A stretch of 64,000 nucleotides of DNA from Misgurnus anguillicaudatus (Eukaryota; Chordata; Actinopteri; Cypriniformes; Cobitidae), in NCBI RefSeq assembly GCF_027580225.2, contig NC_073358.2:48322001-48386000 (forward strand). Reading direction: 5' to 3'. Shown one piece after another: positions 12,061-22,959 of the stretch. The position numbers and the translations under genes are program-made. Under the pieces are notes generated by a model. That model worked only from the letters and a program-made list of their open reading frames with translations. It did not search any database and had not been told where the DNA came from. Each line of letters opens with the position of its first letter. The first letter of the stretch is position 1.

Positions 12061-12659
12061 AAAAACCACCACGCCGGCTCCTCAGTCTGCCTCTCGCCGT
12101 CGGCGTGCTGCGGCGACCACCTTCGTTTCCCTCCTCGGACCCCATCTCGGCAGCGCGGTGGAACCGGTCGTCAGCAGCTCGCCCCGCCCGCTTAGCCGCT
12201 TCCCGTGAAATCGGGAGTTTAAGTGGCCAGTAAGCGGGCGACCCGGATTGGCAGAGGATCACTCTTCAGGAGACGGTGTTTCGCTCCTTCCCCCGATAGA
12301 GGGTCGGGTGGGAAATTCTTGGTTTGCATATGTTCCGCCGGCTGTTTAACCGGTACCCACTTAACCACACATAGAGTGCATTCCTCTTCCCTCTCCAGGT
12401 CTCCAGAGGATCGAGAGAGCCGTGAGCGGGCACACACCAGCTCACCCTACCTCTCCTCTATCGCCAGCGGGTGTTCTGAGGAGTCCGAGCCCTCCACTGA
12501 GGAGACCGGACAACCATCACCCTCATCGGAGTCTGTGCTCTCCGCAGAGGAGACCAGACGACCGTCACCCTCAGCGGGCTCAGGTCAGTGTCACACACAC
12601 ACACACACACACATACTGTAGATGCTTATGCTGTCACAGCAGACGCACCGGCAGTCTCA

Positions 12660-13670
12660 CCTGTCTCGCTTCGCTGCCCCACCGCGGGTACTTCGGTAGT
12701 GTCGTTAATTCTCCTCGTACGGTGCTTGTGTGCTTGGCTTCAGTTCCCAGCCCGTTCGTTGGGTTTTACGCACGATCCGCCTCGGTTACGAAATACAATT
12801 ACCGGCACAACCCCAAAATTCTCGGGCTTTCGTTTTCACTATAGTGAAAGTGTCCGATGCACATGTACTGCGTGCATAAGTCGATGTCCTGCTGGCGAAG
12901 GATTATCGAGCCGGTCCCTCTTACCGAGATGATGATATGATGATAGGGTTTTTCCAGCCTTTATCTCATAGTACCCAAAATACGTGGTGGGTTACGATCG
13001 ATTTGATTTACGTACCGGCTCTACAAAGGTGGTCTTTCTTGGATGATAACGCCGAGGCTCGTATTTCAATATTCAGATCGGTTGCAGCCTTAGACCTGTA
13101 AGACGTGTACTTTTGTGTCCATCTCCCCTCGCCTTAGACCGTTTTTTCGCTCTGCGTCGTGGGGTGGGCATATTAATATTAAGTACACCATTCGAGCTGT
13201 CTCTCTCTCTCCGTGTCTCCATGAAAGTGCTAGTCACGGCATTAAGATATCAGAGAGAGAGCGTTGTTCGCATTCTGCTTTTATTTACGTTGACTTATAA
13301 TAGCCCGTTCTTGGCAGACGTGCGCGAAGACAGAGAGTTAATGCTTCGGCATCTCGCTCGTTTAAGTCATCAGGTCGACTGGGAAAGAGCAACTTTGCCC
13401 CGTGCAGAGGATCCTTTTTCTCAGTATGGAATTAGACTCGGTCAACTAATTGGCGTGTTTTACAAGAGCGCGCAACTAGTCAGTTCTGACTTGCCTCGGT
13501 TTAATTCGAGGGAAGTACGCGGTCCCTCTGAAACAATTTCAGAAGCTCCTGGACATATGACAGCATGCTGCAGCTGTGACACTGCACGAGCTGCGTCATA
13601 TGAGACCGCTTCAGAGTTGGCTTTACGATCGAGTCTCGAGGAGAGCGTGGCACAGGCATACATTGTGTAA
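12660..13670 (+). pseudogene. Decayed DIRS reverse transcriptase region
   Basis: Fragments of the reverse transcriptase can be followed across several frames: LLAKD near 12890, an A-L-D-L catalytic-box remnant at 13084-13098 interrupted by a TAA stop at 13099, and then a frame (13113-13670) with a PFELSLSLRVSMKV segment and an LRHLARLSHQVDWERA segment corresponding to palm and thumb. At the place where the YxDD active-site box should lie (about 13285-13310) the sequence no longer encodes two adjacent aspartates. The enzyme cannot be functional from this copy. Confidence 0.65.
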
Positions 13671-13939
13671 ACACTACACCGGCATGTCATTTAGATTTCC
13701 CCGTAGTAGACCCAGCATTTCTGATAGCAAGATATGCCTCTGAGGGGTCTCCTGGCATTCTGTAGCATGCGATGCCCTAAGCACGGGATGTTCAGCCACG
13801 TATGACGGGCTTGCAGTCTGGGGTGTGCATAGCACCTCAACTGCCGCGAGCGGTGCGCTGTATATCTGGGACTTGTACGCTCCGCTATGGAGATGCGAGG
13901 GAAGGATGTATTTGTCGACACCGATAACTTGCGACTGTT

Positions 13940-14395
13940 GCGTTATTTACCGTTAAGGCGGTTTTGCGCTCTCGTCACCTGTCGCATCTCGCTCGTCATC
14001 TCCTCCTTTGGAGTCAGAAGCATATGAGGTCCCTTCGTGCCATTTACATCCCGGGATCGCTCAATACAGCGGCAGTCGCGCTTTCCCGAGCGGCGCGCCC
14101 CGGCGAATGGCGACTCCACCCCCAGACGGTTCAGCTGATTTGGAGGAAATTCGGTCGTGCACAGATAGACTTATTTGCGTCACCGAACGATACCCACTGT
14201 CGCCTGTTTTATTCACTAGCCGAGGGCAGCCTCGGCGTGGATGCGTTGGCACACAGCTGGCCGCGGGGGGTGCGTAAATACGCATTCCTTCCAGTGAGCT
14301 TTATTGCGCAGACACTGTGCAAAGTCAGGCAGGACGAGGAGAGCCTTTTATTAATCGTCCGTACTGGACGACCAAGAATTGGTTTTCATAGTTAA
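13940..14395 (+). pseudogene. DIRS RNase H C-terminal part and following linker domain
   Basis: A 143-codon open frame reading SRHLSHLARHLLLW, IYIPGSLNTAAVALSR (RNase H-terminal IPG-N-A-D-LSR type motif with the Asp replaced), GEWRLHP, then IDLFASPNDTHCRLFYS, LGVDALAHSWP and KYAFLPVS. This order is characteristic of fish DIRS polyproteins between RNase H and the recombinase. It is the best preserved part of the element after the recombinase, but it is cut off from the reverse transcriptase by frameshifts. Confidence 0.75.
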
Positions 14396-14469
14396 TGCTC
14401 CTCGCGACAGCCCTCCCTGGCGGATTTCCCTGAGGAAGGACTTTCTTTCTTAGGAAGGGGCACATTTGG

Positions 14470-15548
14470 CACTCGCGCCCCGACCTGTCCATGTATGGTC
14501 GTTGAGCGCGCGCAAGGTTTAGGTGATTTATCGCAAGCGGTATCTAACACCATCGACGCGGTTCGAGCACCGTCCACAGGACGGGCTTACGCGCTTAATG
14601 AAACCTTTTCGTCACCCGGTGCTCTTCGCAACGCGAGGACCCAGAGAATGCCCTTTAACATTATGCTTTTATATCTTTAACATGGGTTAGATGGTAGGCT
14701 GTCCCTCCGCCATTAAAGTTGATATCGCCGCTATTTCTGCTCATCACTCACTTATCTACGGCAGATCAGTTGGCCAGCATGATTTAATTATTACATTTAA
14801 GAGGCGCTCGTAGGCTAAACCCCTCGCGCCCTCCCTCTTTACTCCTGAGACCTGTCCATGGTGCTGAAGCCTTCTGGTCTCATATTTAGCCTTTGCAGTC
14901 TGCGAGTCTGAAGTTTTTTATCAATGAAAACTCTGACCCTGCTAGCATTGGCCTCCATGAAGAGAGTAGGGGATTTACATGCATTCTCTGTTGACGATTC
15001 GTGCTTTTAGTTTGGTCCTGCTGTCTCACTGAAGACCCAGACCAGGCTACGTGCCCAAAGTTCCCACCAGAGATAAGGTGGTGAGCTTGCAAGCGTTGCC
15101 TTTGGAGCAGGCAAACCCAACCGAGGCTTTGTTGTGCCCCGTACGTGCACTGCGATTCTACGTGGACCGCACGCAAAGCTTCAGGACCTCGGACCAGCTC
15201 TTTGTTTGTTATGGTGGTCAGCAGAAAGGGAAAGCTGTCACTAAGCAGAGGATGTCTCATTGGGTAGTTGATACTATCGCCCTAGCTTACAATTTGCAGG
15301 GCATTCCTTGCCCCTTTAATTTGAGAGCGCATTCCACACGGAGTGTTGCCTCATCTTGGGCATTAGCTCGTGGTTCCTCGCTGACAGACATCTGTAGAGC
15401 TGCTGGTTGGGCGACACCTAATACGTTCATTAGATTTTACAATGTTCGTATCGAGCCTGTATCCTCTCGTGTTCTTTCCTCATCATGGAGGGCACGGAGA
15501 GCAGACTCGCAAGTCGGCTTGCAGCCTCCGACTGAGGCTCCAAATTGA
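14470..15548 (+). pseudogene. DIRS tyrosine recombinase, frameshifted
   Basis: This domain integrates the circular DNA intermediate of DIRS elements. The N-terminal SAM-like part is visible near 14495-14620 (LSQAVSNTIDAVRAPSTGRAYAL in one frame). The Arg-I motif K-R-V-G-D-L lies at about 14960-14977, in a frame that ends at a TAG soon after. The C-terminal catalytic part continues in the frame 15051-15548. It keeps the H-x-x-R box (His codon 15330, Arg codon 15339) followed by ICRAAGWATPNTF and the nucleophile tyrosine in R-F-Y-N (codon 15438-15440). At least one frameshift and one stop separate the catalytic pieces, so this copy is dead. The family assignment is firm. Confidence 0.85.
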
Positions 15549-16049
15549 GTTTTCAGTATGGAAGGCTAACAGAGCAAAAATGCGTAATGGTTTGATTTGC
15601 TCCCTCCACTGCCTTGACAGCCTTTGTTGCGGAGCATTGGCTGTCAGCCTTTCACTAGCTGTATTCTTACGAACCTACGTGTTTGGCTTGGGCTCCACAT
15701 TGCGTCCCAACGGGTTCCTTTGTGAGTATTATTCCGTGGGGTTAATCCTACCAGCCCACGTTTCCCTTAGCAGAGCACTGCTTTGCTTACACAGCCACGG
15801 CTGTCATTTATACCTCAACTACGGTTGACTTTCGCCCACCAATAGCCCTTAACGGGGCGGTGGCTTCCGCAGCGTCCCTATACCGCTCAGATAGGGCGCT
15901 TCCCAGTCGCTGGCACTACTGTGGGTTAAAGGAACATCTAGTGCCCGGCCTTCTGCCTTAAAACCTAATTCTCCTTATCCTTAAGTGGAACCGGAGGGCT
16001 TTACGCAGACACTGGAAGAGGTCAGCCCCTAGTGGCGTTTTGGTAGGGA

Positions 16050-16159
16050 TTCCCAATTCGTCGGTCACGACGTGACGTCGTAGTGACCGACTGAAAGGGA
16101 ACGTCTCGGTTACGGATGTAACCCTCGTTCCCTGAAGGAGGGAACGGAGACGTCACGTC
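16050..16159. repeat. DIRS internal complementary region (circle-junction template)
   Basis: 16050-16102 is the reverse complement of the left outer end 10479-10531, and 16100-16159 is the reverse complement of the right outer end 16380-16439. The two halves share the trinucleotide AAC at 16100-16102. In the known DIRS replication model this joined copy of both ends serves to complete the ends of the circular intermediate. Confidence 0.9.
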
Positions 16160-16224
16160 CCGTCGCCACAGGTGCTGCCACCTGCTGTTTAGGCCGGTCA
16201 CCTTCCGGCTTTCTCAGCGAACAG

Positions 16225-16439
16225 AAGCTGATTTCCTTATTTGCACGTGCGCCTTATATACGCACCTGGCGGGGCGGCGCCAGCATTATGCAAATATCTC
16301 AATGCCAAGTTCATTGGCGTTTTTTGTAGTATTCGAAGCAGATTGGTCTCTCTAAGCGAGTTCCCAATTCGTCGGTCACGACGTGACGTCTCCGTTCCCT
16401 CCTTCAGGGAACGAGGGTTACATCCGTAACCGAGACGTT
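16225..16439 (-). repeat. DIRS right inverted terminal repeat and right-end extension
   Basis: 16225-16390 is the complement of the left repeat. The extension 16391-16439 (palindromic GTTCCCTCCTTCAGGGAAC followed by GGTTACATCCGTAACC) occurs only at this end and, in complement, in the internal region. Confidence 0.9.
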
Positions 16440-17480
16440 CTGCACTTTGTTACTTCTGACCTTATTTTATAAAAAAAAATATTTATTATAAACGTAAATT
16501 GATCTAATTTAAGTCTGTAAATTTTGGATTGCTTTTCGTTTTCTTTATCGATGTTGCGCTATTGCGTGCTGGCCATGCTTGCGCATGCAATTTAGCCGAA
16601 CGGGCTAGGTGTTCTGCGTCTCATATTTAGGAGTTCATCAAACTAAACATTAAAAAACGGAGGTTTTTCGACGGGTATAAGTTTTAAAATTTATTTCAAA
16701 CAGAGTGATTATCTTGTCAAAAGTTAAACTACAAAACAGGTAAGCCGTTTCTTTAAATTTCGGTGATGAAACGGAAAATATCTGCACCGAACTTATATTT
16801 ATGCCTGACACGACTGTCTTTCTTGTGATTTAATATTATGGTCAGGGTTCACTTTCAAATGATAGAAAAGAGATTCCTGAAATAAATAATATAAGAATCA
16901 TCAGGTGTTTCTGTATCTAAAGTGAATACAGAGATGATCAAAGTCAAAGCAAGCAAGCAGGTATTTCTGTGCTAAATAATAACACGTAGTGTCTATAAAA
17001 TCATTAATTTCAGTGTTTTTCTTGTTATAAATTAACGTTTAATTAATTGTATATAAAGCTTAGTTTTCATCATTTACAGTAACAATCACAAATTATTTGT
17101 CATTTCTCATTTGTCGTTTTTTTTTGTCATGAAAGCTTTGACGCGCTAAATCTCCAAATTAAATAAAAACACTGAATTTAAGCCGGGGTTTCCAAGGGCA
17201 GGATCACCTTTTTTTATTTTTTTTAGGTTTAGTTATAAAATGTTTTTTTTTGTGTGTGATGTTCTGTAGATCGTGGCTTTAAAATGTTATAAGGAATAAT
17301 TAAACAAATGTTGCCTTACATTTTACCTTAAAAAATATATATATAAATGCATCGTCAGTTTTGTCTTCGTTCATCACTTGAAGAATAGTTTTGGTCACTT
17401 TATCAGAAAGATTTTGTGTGCTGCTTGTGAAAGAAAATAAAATTTACCAATTTGTACCCGGCCCCCTCCCAACCCATGCA
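16440..17480. other. AT-rich non-coding stretch
   Basis: Continuation of the DNA into which the DIRS element inserted. There is no gene, and poly-T and TATATA runs are present. It may belong to the same hAT-like element as 9701-10478. Confidence 0.4.
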
Positions 17481-17483
17481 CAC

Positions 17484-17570
17484 ACATCTGATTCGACTAT
17501 CAGTCGACTATGGAAAGATTCGACAATTCTGATTCGAATATGTAAATCCTTAGTCGGGGACACTCCTAGT
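17484..17570. repeat. Right end of a hAT-type element (TCGACTA-rich)
   Basis: Contains ATTCGACTATCAGTCGACTA, TCGACAATTCTGATTCGAAT and the terminus TAGTCGGGGACACTCCTAG. In complement this starts CTAGGAGTGTCCCCGACTA, a style of end seen in fish hAT elements. The left partner end was not identified. Confidence 0.5.
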
Positions 17571-17689
17571 ATTACTTATCAGTAATCAAATGTGTTTTTT
17601 TAAGGATTCAATAAAGTTAAACAAAAAGGATTAATCATTTTCACCTCACACACAGTTTGTGATTGGAATACGATGAAATACATAACTTC

Positions 17690-20030
17690 CGGTCGGCATA
17701 TCGCATGCGGTTTAGTCGCACAAGTTCAATTTTTTTAACGGATCCAACGCTCAAAACGGATCCGATATTTACGCATCCGCAGATGGTCGGCACCTCACGC
17801 AACCCCTTAGCGACTCTCCATAGGAAATGAATGACTTCCGGCTTATCGGCCGTCGTTTGTCGTGTGCAGTGGAAAGGCGGCTGAATTAGACATGGCAGAG
17901 ATGAAAGAGAGAGAACGGGCGAACTTCCAGTCTACAATAACACCAAAAACATTATAGATGAGAATAAAGGTCTTAGACAGCAGTGCCCAGTTAAGGAAAA
18001 CTGGATAGAAGACAAGAAACGTGTAAAGGATACAAGTATGTGTAAACCATGCCACTCATCTCATTATCTGGATATAACTTATTGTATATATGTATCTTAT
18101 GGCTAGAATTAGTCAAGGGGGTTGTATGAATCTTTGGTTCATAATTTTCTATTCTGAAAGTTTCATCAATTGTGCATAATGCCATGTGCAGCAAACTGCA
18201 TAGGGTGAAATCTATTTAGTATTTTTCAGTAATGCAGTTATTTTGGGGGGAAATGTGAATAATTGCATTGCAGGCTGATTTAAGGTGTGCCCTAAATGTT
18301 CTTCTTGTGCTCATAAAATTTTCAGTCAGGGGGTACAGTACTCCTAATAACAAAAAAGTTAGTCTGGAGCCATGAAAGACTAGACTTTTAGAATATATAT
18401 TTTTTTAAAATTAAGTTAAGTTATTTATTTTCTGCTTTTTTAGGAAACTTGCAGCTTACAGTAAACTAAAATGTGACTGTTTTCATTTCAAGCAATGTGT
18501 GCTTTGATTTCAGTTGAATTCAAAATGTTCAATAAATAACCTTAACAACTAATACTTTCTTCTTAATTCAATTCTTTTAAAATCGCAAAGATAAACAAAT
18601 GCCCTTTGAATAGAAATTAATCGTAGTCAATGTCAAATGTTAAATTAACAGAGGTTTTGATTTTAGGTCAAATAGTCCAGCCCTACTAGAGCGCCCTCTG
18701 GCTTTTGTATGTGGCGGCATAATTCATTAAAATTCATTCATTGAGAAAACGCGCATTTGCAAGACTTATTGTCACAGCCCTAGTATTTAAGAGTTTATTT
18801 GAAAAATATCAAAAATCTAAAAAGTGTGCATTATAGTTGACAACCACGTGAACACAGTTGGTTTTGTGACTGTGTCAATCCATTTAAATGATGTTAAAAG
18901 TAGAATGTGTGTATTGTGGAGTAACTTTAAAGACAGTCCCTAAATTCATCACTATCAAATTGTCAATTACTGACAAATCTATTTCAGCTTGAGCAAATCC
19001 CTGATCCAAGTAAAATCTCATTTGTTTATCCATGCTAATTTAGCAAAATATGCTTTTGCTGTCTACAAACCAAACAACACATTCTATCGAGTACATGTAA
19101 GCTTTAATCACATCACAGGAATACGACTTTTGTTAGGTTGAGATCACGAGAAAAAAAATTGTTATCTTGAGATAACGAGAAATAAGTCGTGATCATGAGA
19201 AAACAAGCCAGCAAAAATAGCACACAACCTCTCTTGGCTTCCGTAGTAAACTGTTTATTGTTACAAATGTTAATAATAAACATAAATTTGTGTTTTGCAT
19301 TTCCCTCCTAACTATACCCAAACTGAACCAAACCGTGACTTAAAAACCGAGATACGTACTGAACCGCATGCACAGATTCATCTCAAATTTACTAATTACT
19401 GCAGTGTGAATAAACCAAAAACAAACAACCCTGGGACAAATCCTGGACACATTATCCGTGTATTTTCTGGAATCTGTGTGTCGAAACAGCTATTGACATG
19501 CACATAAGTGAATGAGGCACCTTTTTGCGTGTGACCCCCTTAAAAGAAAATGTTTCATACAGTGTCTGATTATTTTATACACTCGGTTAAGAAGACTAGT
19601 CTATGTCTGCCTTTATTCATGTTACCTTTTATAAATAGACTCTGTAAATGGATTTTAAACAAGCTTGTGTATCAGTTACTTTACAGTTTATTAAAACCCA
19701 ATCTACCTAGAGCCTATCTAGAGTCTCTAGGGCTAGTCTAAAGCCTGTTTTTCTTTTCTAAATACAACTTCAGCTATAATATCTTCTGTATAAACTTGTT
19801 GTTGATACCAGAGGAATAGCAATGGATTAAGTTTTGTTTAATTGAAATGCTTTACAAATAGTTGCATCACATACTCAACTCTATGTTTGCATGGATATCA
19901 TTTAGCGCTTGCTTTAGCTAAATGCAAAGGATAAGCTTTAGGTTTAACTGATATATTGTGATGCCACAGAGAATTACACTAAACTGTCAACTTTATGTTT
20001 CTGACAATGACACACTTTGACCAAATCACA
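17690..20030. other. Mostly featureless; short GATCACGAGAAA repeat at 19138-19205
   Basis: No gene is supported. At 19138-19205 the words GATCACGAGAAA, GAGATAACGAGAAA and GATCATGAGAAA form a short imperfect tandem, a motif seen in dispersed fish repeats. The rest is AT-rich unique-looking DNA. Confidence 0.4.
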
Positions 20031-20037
20031 ATCGCAG

Positions 20038-20526
20038 GCCCTAAATATCCCTTTTAAACTCTTTCCCGCCACTGACGAGTTATCTCGTCAATTAAGAGAG
20101 GGAATTAGCATAAAAAAGTGTTCCTGATGAATTTTTAGGTTAATCTACAATACCACAATTATCTACTAGACTAGACTTACCCAATTTATGAAAAAAAATG
20201 AAGCCAAAACGTTATTTACTAATTTTTAAACTCTGTGTATGTTTTGATAATAGTTTTGAATCTGATCTCTAACAAAATTCCTTCACAAAAATGCAATTAT
20301 TTTAGCTTTTTACTAAAAAACGTATTTTTTTAAAAAGAAAAATACCCATATTTAAGAGTTTATAAGCGGAGAAAAAATAAATATAGGATGAAACCGTTTT
20401 CCCCCGTTTTGTTTGTTTCTTTATTGTTTGTTTGAAAGCAGAGGGTCTGTTCCTTTATTTTATTTATTTGTATGTTTAACTTTTGGCAACTTTTCAAAAA
20501 ATGGCTGGCGGGGAATGAGTTAAAGA
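20038..20526. mobile_element. MITE with TTTAACTC-type inverted ends
   Basis: The left end TTTTAAACTCTTTCCCGCCA pairs with the right end TGGCGGGGAATGAGTTAAA. GACGAGTTATCTCGTC forms a subterminal palindrome (20077-20092). The interior is AT-rich without frames. A diverged fragment of the same family lies at 20792-20921. Confidence 0.75.
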
Positions 20527-20576
20527 GATTCAGACATTCAGGTGCTGTATACTCATTTTATAATTGTTACAAATAT

Positions 20577-20921
20577 TTAAAGGTGCATTGTGTAACTTTT
20601 AGAAGGATCTCTTGACAGAAATACAATACAATATACAAAATTATATAAAGACCTTACATAATAAACTGTATTGTTTTGATTACCTTAAAATGAGCCATTT
20701 TTATTTACATACAGCGTGGGTCCCCTTACATGGAAGTTGCTGTCATGTTTCTACAGTAGCCCTAAACAGACAAACTGTTTAAAATCACATTTGACTCGAG
20801 TTATCTCATCAATTAAGAGAAAAAAATTGCATAAAAACGTGTTTCTGAAGAAATGTTATGTTAATCTGCAATACTGCGATTTTCCACTATTTAAAAAAAT
20901 GACTGGAGGGGAATTTGTAAA
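20577..20921. repeat. Two truncated MITE fragments
   Basis: 20577-20790 starts AAAGGTGCATTGTGTAACTTT, resembling the AAAGCAACACTATGTAG end at 21756 in style. 20792-20921 repeats the interior of the 20038-20526 element (GAGTTATCTCATCAATTAAG, TTCTGAAGAAATGTTATGTTAATCTGCAATAC, GACTGGAGGGGAATT). Neither has both ends. Confidence 0.55.
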
Positions 20922-21127
20922 AGGGATAGTTTACCCAAAAATGAAAATGATGTCGTTATTTACTCTATGTCATTGTGTTCTGCTGAACACAAAGGAACAT
21001 ATTTGTATTCAAGCTGAAAATAAAAGCACCATTTACCTCCATAGTAGGAACAATTTTTTATAAGCACCATTGACGACTTTAGTATTAAACAAATAAAGTC
21101 GTCAATGGTCCTTATAAACATTTTTTT

Positions 21128-21521
21128 TAGGGATGCACGATATATCGGCCGACATATCGTTAACGGCCGATAACTGCTTATTTTTAATATTATCGGTTAT
21201 CGGTCTGATAGCAAAATTAGACCGATAAATGAAAGCCGATAAATGATGGATTATTTTGGTTTGTTGAACCACTTCACTTGCTCATTGCTGGCCATGTGTT
21301 TTGATTGGTGCTTTCTGTGACATAGCACGAAGATGACACGTGTTGCGGGCTTAAGAAGAGTATGCCAGTCTAACGCAGACAAGATGTCCGCGGTCTGGGA
21401 GTTTTTCATTGTGAAAATAATATGAATATATATTGGCCTATATATATATATATCGGTTATCGCCCCCCAAATATAAAGAGTTATCGGTATCGGCCAAAAT
21501 TTCCATATCGGTGCATCCCTA
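21128..21521. mobile_element. Non-autonomous hAT-type element, 394 bp, TSD ATTTTTTT
   Basis: The inverted termini TAGGGATGCAC and GTGCATCCCTA are perfect. They are flanked by ATTTTTTT at 21120-21127 and 21522-21529. The interior is rich in ATCGG/CCGAT (TATCGGCCGA, GGTTATCGGT). It is nested in the MITE at 20918-21686. The target duplication is low complexity, so weight rests mainly on the termini. Confidence 0.8.
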
Positions 21522-21575
21522 ATTTTTTTACAAACCCTGCTCAGAATATCAAAATATCTTCCTTCCCTGTTCAGC

Positions 21576-21612
21576 AAAAAAAAAAACACAAAAAAAAAAA
21601 AAAAAAAAAAAA
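21576..21612. repeat. A-rich simple repeat
   Basis: Near-continuous poly-A interrupted by two C residues, inside the surrounding MITE. Confidence 0.8.
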
Positions 21613-21755
21613 CATACAGGTCTGTTACAAAATGATGGTGAAGTAAATGATGATTTTTTTTATTTATGGGTGAACTATCCCTTTAAGATTTAAAGCAACA
21701 GTTGGATATTTAAAAAATTAATTCACTTTCAAATCATATTTTTTAAGTGCAATAC

Positions 21756-22040
21756 TTAAAGCAACACTATGTAGTTTTTTTTACCTTTAAATAATGTCTC
21801 TAAAATTATTTCAGTGATAGAACAACTTTTAACTGGACAAATTGTACTGTTGCTGCAACCTGAGCAGCCTCCTAGCTGCTACAAGAACACTCTGAAAGTG
21901 GCGATGGAGGGTAGGAAACACAGCCCCGCCCCTCACCCTGCCTGCAGAAGAGTGTTTGATACCAGGCACTGTTGCGCTTTTCAACCACATGAGGGAGCTG
22001 TAAGTCATTTTTACATGGAAACTACATAGTATTGCTTTAA
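21756..22040. mobile_element. MITE with TTAAAGCAACACTATGTAG inverted ends
   Basis: The left TTAAAGCAACACTATGTAG and the right CTACATAGTATTGCTTTAA are near-perfect inverted repeats of 19 bp. The interior is moderately GC-rich with no gene; a 71-codon frame spanning it is coincidental. Confidence 0.85.
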
Positions 22041-22061
22041 AATTACTTATACATGTGCATT

Positions 22062-22200
22062 ATATGTATCTTGGCAGAAAGTTTTATCCAAAGCAACATA
22101 CAGTACATACATTTAAACTATACATAGGTGTATTCCCCGGGATCAAACCTATGCCCTTTGATTTGCTAATGCAATTCTCTACCAATTGAGTCACAAAAAC
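22062..22200 (-). repeat. tRNA-derived SINE, HAmo-like (diverged)
   Basis: In complement it reads from a tRNA-like head (CTCAATTGGTAGAGAATTGC, then a B-box-like stretch TTTGATCCCGGGG) into the tail word CTTTGGATAAAAC near the right arm. The order matches the clearer copy at 38452-38592. It is degraded and lacks a clean target duplication. Confidence 0.6.
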
Positions 22201-22243
22201 ACATGCTCATAACCTTACGATATTTTAAATAAAAAATAAAATA

Positions 22244-22952
22244 CAGAGTTCCCACACCTTAGTTAACTTTAAATTCAAGGACCTTTCAAGGACTTTCCAG
22301 GTCCAAAACCCTCAAATTCAAGGACTAAATGTGAGGACACATTTCAAGTGAGAGCAAGTTTACATCGTGTTACCTTTTAAGTTACATTGTTACAGTTCCC
22401 TTTCAAAGGGAACTTGCGCTGTGTCACTGCGGTGACACTTTGGGGACGCCTCCAGGGGTAAGTAAGTGCGTCTGAATGTGTATATCAAATTCAACCAATG
22501 GTGAGGCTTAACGACAAAGACAGGGTGACGCGGGAGCCAGGAAGTATATTGCTATCTGAAATATTGCCAAATACGGCGTTAGGAAGTATGGCAAGAGAGA
22601 CGCAGCGTCTCGTTCCCTTCTCAGGCAACAACAGTTACATACAAAACCTGAGACGTTTTCATGTGTCAAACAACTATGCAAAAAAGCATTTTGGTATGAA
22701 TCAACATTCGCATAAAGAAGATATAAGCAGTTTAGCACGTGTGCTTAAAATGTCTAGAATTTTTTTGTATTATCCTACACTACACAGGGAATAATATGGA
22801 TTTTTTCCAGAAAACTTTTTGCATACAATAGATTCAAGCCCTTTCAATGACCTGTATCTATGTATGTGTATTTTCAAAAACTTTCCAGGGCCTTGATTTT
22901 TTTCCCCAGATTCACAAACTTTCAAGGATTTCAAGGACCCATGGGAACCCTG
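22244..22952. mobile_element. MITE with CAGAGTTCCCA / TGGGAACCCTG ends
   Basis: The inverted termini CAGAGTTCCCA (22244) and TGGGAACCCTG (ending 22952) are followed inward by mirrored AAGGACTTTCC and GGAAAGTTTTT-like words. The CAG/CTG ends suggest a hAT-type element, but the flanks give no clear 8-bp duplication. A 263-bp DIRS-like fragment is inserted inside it. Confidence 0.7.
22395..22657. mobile_element. Minimal DIRS-like element or deletion remnant, 263 bp
   Basis: Its two borders are both GTT. The left border is followed by CCCTTTCAAAGGGAAC (compare GTTCCCTTTCAGTCGG at 10479). The right border is preceded by CTCAGGCAACAACAGTTACATAC and CCTGAGAC (compare TTCAGGGAACGAGGGTTACATCC and CCGAGAC before 16437). 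It therefore carries both kinds of DIRS end around a short interior lacking any coding sequence. The family differs from the 10.5-16.4 kb element. Confidence 0.6.
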
Positions 22953-22959
22953 AAAAAAA

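Larger units (their letters stand above)
10479..16439 (+). mobile_element. DIRS-type tyrosine-recombinase retrotransposon, complete termini, coding region decayed
   Basis: Retrotransposon of about 5.96 kb with the DIRS architecture. The inverted terminal repeats (10502-10667 versus 16225-16390) agree over 166 bp. A left-end extension (10479-10531) and a right-end extension (16380-16439) are both repeated in complement, joined head to tail, at 16050-16159, as expected for a DIRS internal complementary region. GTT occurs at both outer borders (10479-10481, 16437-16439) and the matching AAC at the internal junction (16100-16102). No longer target duplication exists, as expected for recombinase-mediated integration. 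Between the ends lie remnants of gag, reverse transcriptase, RNase H and a tyrosine recombinase, all broken by stops and frameshifts. The copy is almost certainly inactive but structurally whole. Confidence 0.9.
9701..18685. mobile_element. Tentative hAT-like element split by the DIRS insertion
   Basis: The left end TAGGGCTGGACCAGAATATT (9701) and the right end AATAGTCCAGCCCTA (18671-18685) share a perfect 11-bp inverted terminus, TAGGGCTGGAC. ATTCGAATA words follow the left end. The DIRS element lies between them. I cannot find a matching 8-bp target duplication (left flank CATATTTG, right flank CTAGAGCG), so the two ends may belong to different copies or to a rearranged element. Confidence 0.35.
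20918..21686. mobile_element. MITE with AAAGGGATAGTTTACCC / GGGTGAACTATCCCTTT ends, carrying a hAT insertion
   Basis: The inverted termini are clear, and near-terminal words GAACACAAAGGAACAT and the CAGCA...CACAAA region mirror each other. GACGACTTTAG...AAAGTCGTC at 21073-21106 is an internal hairpin. A hAT element is inserted at 21128-21521, and an A-rich run lies at 21576-21612. Related copies occur at 49023-49331 and, as a half copy, at 37905-38130. Confidence 0.8.

Noticed and set aside
10479..16439. Interpretation as an LTR retrovirus-like element
   Set aside because: The ends are inverted, not direct, repeats. An internal complementary region is present, and the integrating enzyme is a tyrosine recombinase, not a DDE integrase, which together define DIRS.
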